Positions 44,674-53,600 of a DNA stretch of 64,000 nt are shown here, in pieces; position 1 is the stretch's first letter, and every line of letters begins with the position of its first letter. The notes below the pieces were generated by a model. That model saw nothing but the letters and a program-made list of their open reading frames with translations. It was not told the DNA's origin and did no database searches. A program made the position numbers and the translations under genes. Location of the stretch: NCBI GenBank assembly GCA_030248065.1, contig JASAMV010007652.1, positions 1 to 64,000 of the forward strand, in the 5' to 3' direction. The DNA comes from Rhynchonema sp. JSB1_4. Taxonomy: Eukaryota > Nematoda > Chromadorea > Monhysterida > Xyalidae.

Positions 44674-47608
44674 CTAGGAGGGCACAGCTGTCGATTCAGA
44701 ATCGAGTTTGATCAATTTGTTTGAGTAATCGGCCAATTCTGACACCGATATGCGACCACGTTGATTGATGAATTTGGCAACTGCAAAATTTGACCTCAAA
44801 TTTGATGATATTATGTCATATGTCACTGTCAGCCAGCAAGTTGCGTGCGTGTGTCACTCAAAAACAAATAAATAATGAAATGAAATGCAATGCCAAGTGC
44901 ACGGCTACGGCTCCGTCATTATTTTGCTCATGTGATCTCTATTTTTATACATTTATCAAATTTTTGAAGTACCCGAACCAACTCAATATCAGTTGAGTTA
45001 CTGAGTTGTGCAACGTGCATATGTTCCCTATTATAACCTGCCTTCACAGACATCCTGTGTACCAGGTCATCGTCAGTGAGAGAATACACGATCTGGCAAA
45101 GGCATTGTACGTGACCTCAATAAACTGCCAATTTTCCAACCAACCAGCATTCAATTCCTCCATCGTGATGTAGATGAATTTTCCCCTATCGTCAATCACC
45201 CCTGTTAATGTGTCCTCATCCACCAACGTCTTCAATCGCGCAATTGCGTCCGGCGTTTTCAGTCGGAAATGCGATGCTAGCTCGTCCATATTCACGACCT
45301 GCAAATGAAAAGAAAATTGTTTCTCTTGTTTGGAGTTCTTTTCCAGCACGGCTTCCCATGGCTTGGTTGCCTGATTGGCCATTTTAGAATGCGAACAACA
45401 ATCACACGGTTCGTGTGATTCCGATTTGAGACCATTTCAAATGTGCTTGATCAATTGCAAAATTACTGATGTTTCACGCAACATAGGCGAGGCCGAAGCT
45501 CGTGCGAGTCACCGATTGACAGCTAGCAGTTAGGAAAGCAAACGCCAAACCAAAGTAAAAGTAATTATCTTGAGCCCCAAAACGCAATTGCGTTTTGGTG
45601 ATATCCAAAAGACTGATAACATTGAAGTCCTGTTGCAGGTCAGGGAAACGGCCACACCAACCGATTATGACTTTGAAAGCACAAGCGGCCTGACTTGGCT
45701 GGTCGGCCAGCAATTAATGTTTTGCGCGAACTACACAAGTAGGTTGTTGGTTGGACAATAGCGGATTGTTCCTTTCTAATTGCGTCAAAATAAATGAAAA
45801 CAAAGGAAATTTTACCTTTTTCTGTTTGACATAATTGACGAATTCCTGCAGCAGACTCTCCTCTTTTTCGGGATCGTTCTCCTCATAGCCTTCCTCCTCA
45901 ACGCAGAATTGCTCTTTCAGCTGCAAAATGGTTGTGATACCATTACTACCATTATTTCTTTTCATAGAAATTTGGAAAAAAATCAGTCATAACGTTTTGC
46001 TTTTAAAAATTTAAAAAAATCAGTTGATGGGTGTGGCCAATATTTGTGCCAGAAATACCCATGAAAAACACGTTTTTCTTGTCTGGGTGGTTCCTAGTTG
46101 CTATTTTTACCAAGCTGGAGGAGCAATGCCCTCTGAGACTACATCACGGTTGGACACAGTAAAGAGTGACCAACCGCCAAATACTCTTCGTGTTCGCGTT
46201 GCTCTTTTGCCTCTTTTTCCTTTCGCTCTTGCTCTTCTTTGATCCTCTCCAACTCGGCCTCTTTCTCCTCCTCCTCCCTGATTTTGGCCTCTCGCTCCTC
46301 CTGACGACGTTTACGCTCTTCGCGCTCCTCAATTTCCTGAAATGACGGAAATTAGAATTTGTTCGATATTTTGATGTGGAGAAATTCTGGCGGAATACGC
46401 AATGCCAACAATTCAAGCTGATAATATTATATTTATTAGGATGAGTTGTGATGCGCCAAATCACCTCACAATTCGTCTGCCCACTCTACTGCATATATGA
46501 GCGATTTTTATGCCGTGTCCCGCTTGTTGATGCCCTAAAAACAAAGAAAAGAGAAAGAACCAACCGCTTCACGCTGCGCCTTTCGATCGGCTTTTGCCTC
46601 GAGCTTTGCCTGTTTCTTCTTTCCGATCTTGCCTTCAGGGGCAGCGATCAGATCTGAGGCCAGATCTTCATCGTCGTCAAAGTCTCTGCAAACAAAAACA
46701 TTGCACATTTCTTGCTGTGAATTGCGAATCTTTATGGAGAAACCGATCAAATCTTTTTGTTGATGTTTTAACGATGCGACTCACACAAAGGTGTCGAAAT
46801 TGTACACCTTCAGGCACTTCGTTATTGATGAACTTTCTGAATGTTGAAAAATGAGCGTCAAAAACGTCATTTTTTGTCAAAAGTTGGAGAAATTTCGCCC
46901 GGTTTTTTTCATGGCAATTTATTTTCGGTCCAAAAAATGGCTCCAGTTTTTTCCATCCACAACCATAGAAAATTCGCAATTGCATTTGCGCTCACAACAT
47001 AAATAATGACTCCTCATACCGGAACATCAGCATCACCCACCTATCTTCCTCATCTTGCCCCCAATTATCGTCATCATTCCGCTGTGTCCGCACCGGTCTT
47101 CTTCTGGCCGCGCGTCGCACACCACCCACAATCGCGGCACCGCGTTGACCAGCGCCAGATGTACCGGGCTCGTCAGTGTTGTCCGCCTGTGCACATAGAA
47201 AAAAATGTCAGCGTCTGCGATCACCAGATAAGCAAGTGAATTTGGATAAACTGTTATCTTAACACATTCAAATTTGAAGCATTGCTGTTGAACTCTGAGA
47301 GTGAGCCCGCGGTGCTGGGTCAGGTCAACAAAACATGGTTATAAGCCCCATTCCTGGCCATGAGGCAACCCAGCCCCAACCTGTCGTTTTTGCTCGTCTC
47401 CATATGGCTTCGTGTCACGCATGGCGGCCAGCACTTCTTTCCGACGTTTGGCTTGACGTTCATCCTAAATGTTACAAAAAATCAAAAGCCATTCGCTAAG
47501 TTCCGTGGTCCTCATGCCACGGCGGGGGGGGGGGGGCGGCCACACCCCCGGGGGGGGGGGGCCCCCCCGCCCCCCCCCCCCCCCCCCCACAACACACCCC
47601 CCCCCCCG

Positions 47609-47648
<40 letters not shown>

Positions 47649-47875
47649 ATGCCACAAAGACAAACAGCGCAAATTCTTTGAGGGAAACATGGAGATCAAA
47701 GATAAATTGACCAAACAGCACCGGTTTGGCAAACAAAGGCAGGGTTTTCAGCTTTAAAAGAATAAAGAAAAAATAGGAAAGTAGGACTCACACGCCACAG
47801 AAATCCAATTCGGATGGCGATCAAGAGGAAAAGCGAGCAAACAATCGACAAACTGGTCAGAAACATCAAATCCAT
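44674..47875 (-). CDS. DDRGK1: DDRGK domain-containing protein 1 (UFBP1/C20orf116)
   Basis: Eight exons: 47792-47875, 47381-47464, 47041-47186, 46565-46685, 46175-46336, 45816-45920, 45145-45298, 44674-44780 (963 nt, 320 aa; human 314). Exon 1 is a signal anchor (MDLMFLTSLSIVCSLFLLIA, then IRIGFLW). The middle is a long charged coiled coil (ERKRRQEEREAKIREEEEK). Exons 6-8 form the C-terminal winged-helix/PCI-like region: EFVNYVKQKK, TGVIDDRGKFIYIT (signature DDRGK at about residue 270), ELNAVAKFINQRGRISVSEL. The protein is an ER-membrane adaptor that recruits the UFM1 ligase UFL1 and supports ER-phagy and ribosome UFMylation. Five of its introns start GTTGG-like or GTGGG. Intron 1 contains a pure G/C insert. 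Divergently paired with BLOC1S1. Confidence 0.97.
45057..45092 (-). repeat. Fragment of the CCTGGTGCACC intron repeat
   Basis: Minus strand CTCTCACTGACGATGACCTG followed by GTACACA; head portion only, in the last DDRGK1 intron. Confidence 0.5.
47521..47645. repeat. Pure G/C insert flanked by a 10-bp direct repeat
   Basis: Runs of G then C form a potential hairpin. The exact direct repeat CTCATGCCAC lies at 47511-47520 and 47646-47655, suggesting an inserted element. It is in DDRGK1 intron 1. Pro- or Gly-rich frames here are artefacts of the runs; run lengths may be inexact. Confidence 0.6.
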
Positions 47876-48154
47876 GGCTGCTGACGTTTGTTGGAAACAC
47901 GTTGGAACCAGAAACAGCAGTGGCGAGGTGGAATTTCTTCAATTCATTCAAAGTTCCATGCAATTTATCGACCGCGTGGTGAACAGTGACTGACGTGACA
48001 TCCAGGCTGAAACATCGAGTTGGAAATTTACCCTGTGGCTTGCTCGCGAGCAAAATTTTGGGCGTCAGTTCAGCCAGCAGTTTGTTCATTTAGACTTCAC
48101 AACCAGAACCAACACTGCTGAAATTCCCGAAGTTTCGAGCACTCCATCAGACAA
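47876..48154. promoter_or_regulatory. Divergent DDRGK1/BLOC1S1 promoter region
   Basis: 279 bases separate the two start codons, which point in opposite directions. The region must contain both 5' UTRs and start sites. No TATA box stands out. A 9-of-10 version of the dispersed motif (TGAAACATCG) lies at 48009. Confidence 0.6.
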
Positions 48155-48882
48155 ATGCCGATGTTATCAAACCTGGTGAAAGAGCATTTCGCAAAGCAGC
48201 AAGTGCGCAAGGAGTTGCAAGGTTGGCAGGGATTTCCCACATCTAAAATGTCAAATCTTGGTTCGTTTTGGTTTAAAATTTTATGGATGCTCATAAAAAG
48301 ATCACGAACGAATTTCAGAAAAACGCAAACAGGATGCGATCAGCGCAACAAATCTCTTCACTCATGCCGTGATCACACATTTGAATGCGCGGTTGGTGAT
48401 TTTCTTTCCAGAACCATCGAAGATCAAGAAAACACATGTTTCCTGTCTATTTTCCAGCGTCTCGCAAGCATACGCCAATCAGAAAAAATTGGACAGCGAA
48501 TCGAAACGGTTGCAAGCGAACACAGCCGCTTTGGTCAAACAAACAAATCAATGGTTGCAATTGGCTGAGAATTTCAATTCGGCCCTAAAGGTCAGGTCAA
48601 TTTGTTTGTCAGCGGTCCAAAACAAAACTGAGGGCAGCAGCATCACATTTTTGCGCAAAAAACGAAATTTTGAAACACAAAGTGACGTTTAGGAAATCGG
48701 AGATGTCGAAAACTGGTCCAAGACAATCGAAAATGATGTGGCCATCATTACAGGTTCGCTTGAAGCAGCGTACAGAGGTGAGTAAAACGCAATGCACGAA
48801 CAAGAACCAATATAACGGATTTGAAAAACAACACGTAAAACAAAGGTATTCTTGCTTTGCAGCAAATCAGGAGGCAAGATGA
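48155..48882 (+). CDS. BLOC1S1: BLOC-1 subunit 1 (GCN5L1)
   Basis: Five exons: 48155-48221, 48319-48391, 48458-48590, 48693-48777, 48863-48882, giving 125 aa, equal to the common mammalian form. [20 protein letters not shown] corresponds to the family N-terminus; then [57 protein letters not shown] and [14 protein letters not shown] follow in order. Mostly coiled coil. BLOC1S1 is a shared subunit of BLOC-1 and BORC (lysosome-related organelle biogenesis, lysosome positioning) and has been linked to protein acetylation. I chose ATG at 48155; ATG at 48161 also fits. The last acceptor is uncertain: 48863 gives the ending ANQEAR, and an alternative at 48970 gives AIAQ. Introns are short (66-102 bases). 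Confidence 0.97.
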
Positions 48883-48978
48883 TAGCTTGACAACTAAACT
48901 GGAACTGTGCAAATCAAAATTGTGATCAGATTCTGATTGTTTTTTTTAATTTATTTGTCCATAATGCAGCAATTGCGC

Positions 48979-48984
48979 AATAAA
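48979..48984 (+). terminator. Polyadenylation signal AATAAA for BLOC1S1
   Basis: AATAAA about 97 bases after the preferred BLOC1S1 stop; a second GAATAAAA follows at about 49007. It precedes the convergent PYM1 gene. Confidence 0.5.
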
Positions 48985-49118
48985 GTCACTGCCATGCGTG
49001 GAGAAGAATAAAATAACTGTTTAAAACGTGATCGTCAGGCTGCAGCAAACTATAAGAATATACAATGAAAATAGGAAAAGTCAACTGAAAAAAATACCGA
49101 AAAAACTTGTCAAAGTCA

Positions 49119-50187
49119 TCAAGAGAGTTTCAATGCCCCAAGGACCCCTTCCATTTCTGAAATCTGATCCTCCACTTCTGCTCGTCTGGCAATTTTTTCG
49201 AGCTGATTTTTCTCCGGCTTCGCAATTTGCCCATTGTCGATTTTCAACTGCAGCATTTCGATATCTTTGAGTTTCTTGCGCAAAACCCGCAACTTCTTTT
49301 CCACCTGTTCACAGTCTTCAGCTGATGTTTCAGCCGCAGTATGAGACAGAGACGATGCTGCTGGCGCTGATTCAGTTGCTTCGATTTCAGCGCCAGAGGC
49401 AGCGCGCTCGGCAGCTGCCTGTTTACGGGCCTTCTTTCGGCTCGCGCTCGACTTTTTGGGATCTGGAATTTGCCATTTCTAAATCATCCCAAAAAAGTCA
49501 AAAACGGAAAAAATTGAAACGTTGGTTTTGAAGTGCTGTTCTTCAAATTTTAAATGCAGAATGCACTTACAAATGGGTCGAATCTGATCTTGTTTGAAAT
49601 GAAAACAAAAAAGAATCCAACCGTCAGCACGATTCATGACTTTATTGAGAATGTCTTCACCGGATAGTGTGGCTGGCGCGTAGCCCACTGGTTGGTTACC
49701 GCGGGCGGCCACCGCATTCTGGAACTGCTTGCCTTTGCTCTCGTATCTGAACAGCGCGCCAAATTTATAGATCATCGAAATTAATGTCATCCAACACAGA
49801 TGCCGTCGGAATGGAAATAACGACGGATAAGATAAGATAAGCATTGTTAAAAACCGAAAGCGGTGCATTTTGCATGCGTTAAGCCTATGAAAACTTGACT
49901 TGTTCGAAAAATAGCTTCACACATTTTAAAAACTGCGATTCAGACTAGTGGTGAACAACAGAATCCCAATCAACGCACGTCGGAACCTCCTCCTGCGGCA
50001 CATAACCATCCTTGACTCGACGGGGTTTTCGCCACGTGCCATCCGCCCGTTGGGTGCCAGGGATGTACCAGAAACCTAAAAACTGCAAACATTTGAAGTT
50101 GACGGTTTCAGATGAAAAATAAGCCACAACTTCCACACCATCTTCTCCGAGGACTCTATTGTCACCGGCAGGTTTCTGCGAAGCCAT
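49119..50187 (-). CDS. PYM1: PYM homolog, exon junction complex disassembly factor
   Basis: Four exons: 50166-50187, 49979-50075, 49622-49746, 49119-49462 (588 nt, 195 aa; human 204). The N-terminal Mago-Y14 binding segment is intact: [20 protein letters not shown] then [12 protein letters not shown]. The C-terminal basic stretch ([13 protein letters not shown]) and predicted helix [20 protein letters not shown] then [19 protein letters not shown] match the ribosome-binding C-terminus. PYM dissociates exon junction complexes from translated mRNA. The first exon has only seven codons, separated by a 90-base intron; reading through would insert unrelated residues, so the spliced form is preferred. 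Exon 4 contains a TGATGTTTCA motif (antisense), encoding Glu-Thr-Ser. Confidence 0.96.
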
Positions 50188-50658
50188 AATTGTCTGAGAT
50201 CCGGAACCTTGCCTGAAAGATACACGAATTTAATTTCCAGCAACGATATGGCCAAACAGATATAATGACAACGAAAAGTGATTGTCAAATCAGCGTGAAC
50301 TGGTATTTTTGCCCGCCAACTAATCACAGAATTAAGAGTTCGTTCGACTTTAGAATTCATTTGACTTTTAATTATAGACAAATACGAATTCACAATTCAG
50401 CAACGTTTTCACAGAGATATATATGAATAAGATAATTGATTGCCAGTATGTATTGCAAATTCTGCGGAATACAGTAGATCAGTATACGAGTGACCAAAAT
50501 CAGGCTGCACATATATGTAAGTATAGCAAAAAAGCTTGACACGTTCAACGATCATTTCTGTACACGAAAACAAGCTGACGATTATGACCGACAAAATAAT
50601 ACATTTCACAAGCATTTTATCGACAAAATACAAACGGGTAGTTGTTATCGGTTCACAG
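50188..50658. other. ING-PYM1 intergenic region
   Basis: 471 bases between the ING stop and the PYM1 start on the minus strand. No exon seen; AT-rich. Confidence 0.5.
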
Positions 50659-53600
50659 TCATTTGCCAGACAAGGCCGGTTTCAGCACATTCGATTTTTC
50701 CCCGCGACAATTCGGACAAAACCATTTGCCCTTCGGCTTTGACGTGATCGCAACGCACGAAAAGTGGAACCATTCAATCTCGCAGCTGTTGTTATCGCAG
50801 CCAATCATGTCGCCCCACGATGCCTGCGTGAGTTTGATTGCAACAATAATGATGATTATGAGTGAGTTATAAAGGGGTCGAATTTCGGTTCACCAAAGCA
50901 AACACATACCAACTTCAAATCACTTACGGTCTCAAGCGAAAGGTTCATTTCTATTCCCTGACTCAGCAAGTAACATTGTGGTCATAGTAACTTCGGCACT
51001 AGGGAGTGGAGCAGTGGGCGCATCCTAAGTCAGCTGCAGCGTCACACTCATTTCCCTTTGCAACAAGGGCGGTGCACGGCTAAATCAGGAAACCGGAAAT
51101 AATTGCCGGAGACCGGAAATGTTTTGTTATTTGGCGTAAATTATTTCCGTGTTCCGAATATAACTATAAAATTGGCCCATAAACCATTCTCACCCAATCC
51201 AACCAACCTGCTCACAAACACAATACAGCTGTTCACTATCAGCCACGTCATCATCAGCGTCATCATTCTGTCGTTGTGCATGTGCGCCCTTTTTATGTGA
51301 CCCACCACCACCACTCGGCGTGGCCGTGCGTCGTTTTTTGGCTGTTCCACTGCTGCCAGAGGACGGGGTACTACTGACTTGATGGTGGTGGCTGGGGTTA
51401 TTCACGCCGCCGCGACTACGCGATTTCGCTGCCGTGCCGCCTGAAGGAACGGTTCGAATTTTCGCTCATTTATTTATTTATGATCTGTAATCTGCAGTGA
51501 TGATGTGCGCTCATTGTGTCAGCTGCATTACTGAAACATGGATTTGGTGTGTCTGTGTGATGTTTCAACAATTGATGCTATCATGTCCATTGAGATAGCT
51601 CGCCTTGGCATCTAAAAAACGCCTTTTCATGTTTTTTCGTCCGCCAATACCATAATCCAGCCTTCTCTCACCAGCACGCGGCGTGGCCGAACGTGATTTG
51701 ATCGGTTTCTCCTTCTCGACGGGCGTCGCTGACTCCGTCGTGTCGTTGTCATCGAACTCATACACACTGCTCGGATTGGAATGCGCCGGCGATGGCTTGT
51801 TACTCGGTGTCTGCAACAGCAAAAAACAGCGTTGGAAGACACAGAGAATTGGTTCTGGTTCCCAGCTAACAGCGGCAGCATGCACAAGGACACGGTAAAT
51901 ATTCTTGAAACGGCCACAGAAAATGCCATTTTCAGATCATATAACTGCCAAGACGGGATCGAGAACCACACAAACATAACTGCACTGCACACTACTTCTC
52001 ATGTCATGGACAAAAAAGAACCATACCGCATCTCGCGCATTATTCTTCTCTTTCCGATTTCGCACAAAGTCCGGGAACTGTTTCTGCCGCCGAGCCCGTT
52101 TCAGCTGTTTCTGCGCCATTGCGGCTGCTGATTGTTTCGTGATTCGCGCCGCTGCCGTAACCTGCGTGGTTGTGATGGGCGGGTTGTGGTCGGCATTTTT
52201 ACAAAAGGCGTGAAGGTGGTTTCAGTCAACTAAAAACGAGCTTTCATCGACCTGGCTTCGCCTCGTCAGTATTATAATTCTCGCAACAATTGCAAAATTG
52301 TGCGGCAATCGATCGGATCACCGCGATCATCAAGTCGATACTATCCATAGTAAAAAGAAACATAATATTGATGAAAAGCTACGAAAACAATTCGGAGCAT
52401 CACCAACCGATATGGACACTTCGCGCGTGGTCGTCGTAGCTGTTGGTTGGGCGGATGTTGTGCTCACAGCAGGACTGAATGCTCGGAATGGTGTTCGTGT
52501 CGGTTTGAGTGATCGCGCGGGACGATTCGGAAATTCGCTAGTGGTTGTCGGTCGTGTCTCATTTGCGGCGCCTGCAAGCAGGATTTGGGGTTCTTTTTCG
52601 TTCGAAACTTGGTTTGCGCTTTCGGGGGCAGCGCGGATCTCCACTTTTTTGGAGGGTAAAAGTTTACCAACATCAAACTTAGGAAAAAAGTTATATTTTC
52701 AGGTGGAAAAGATCTTCGGCGCCCCTTTTTGGAAACCATTCCGTATAAAAGGGTATTTTGGCCATTTGTTGATCGTCCCGACGTAAAAAGCACCCATTTC
52801 AACAAGCTTAAATTGGGTGGGGTCGAAAACCCCGAAAAAAAACCCCGAAAAAAAACGCCGAAAAAAACCCCCGAAAAATATAAAATGTGTGGAAAACAAT
52901 TCTTTTGGCTAGAGAAGAGTATTCATGTCGTTCGTGCACCAAAAAATGGGCACTGGTACAGTTCGGGCACAAGTTAGGTAATTCTCCTTTGTTCATGTCT
53001 TCCTGGCTGGCAGCCTAAGCCTAAGCCTAACCCTGAATGAAGGCCTATTCCGTTAAACTTTTGTGGATGTTGCCTTCATGTGGCCAGGTCTTCTTGGCTG
53101 GCAGCCTAAGCCTAAGCCTAAACCTGAAGGAAAGCCTGAGCAGTTAGGTTTTTGTGGAAGTTTTCCTCAAATGGACAGGTCTTCCTGGCTGGCAGCCTAA
53201 GCCTGAGCCTAACCCTGAAAGAAAGCCTGTGCAGCTGTACATTTGTGGATGTTTCCTTCATATGGACATGTCTTCCTGGCTGGTAGCCTAAGCCTAAGCC
53301 TGTGAACAAGCCTAAGCCCAAGTCTAGGTTCAAGTCTGATCCGAAGCCAATTTATCAAGTGTAGGGGTGATGTTTCACTCGTGGGTCACGAGCGACATGA
53401 ATATCCACCCGTTGTGACACCCACAACACCACATTATTTTTTTCATCCCTGACATTTTTTATTTTTCGGGCTTTTTTCGGGGTTTTTCGTTTTCGGGGTT
53501 TTATTTTCGGGGTTTTTCATTTTCGGGGGTTTTTTCGGGGTTTTTGTCGGGTTTTTTTTTCGGGGTTTTCGACGGCCACCCCTAAATTGTGGTGGGGGAT

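Noticed and set aside
47360..47732. Pro-rich and Gly-rich open frames on both strands
   Set aside because: Caused by the G/C insert in DDRGK1 intron 1; the only coding part is the minus-strand exon 47381-47464.
47754..48089. Minus-strand open frame starting MNKLLAELTPKILL
   Set aside because: Overlaps DDRGK1 exon 1 in another frame and the divergent promoter; no family resemblance and no splice support.
49945..50187. Unspliced PYM1 N-terminus
   Set aside because: Reading through 50076-50165 inserts about 30 unrelated residues before the conserved WYIPGTQR segment; the spliced seven-codon exon restores the family pattern.
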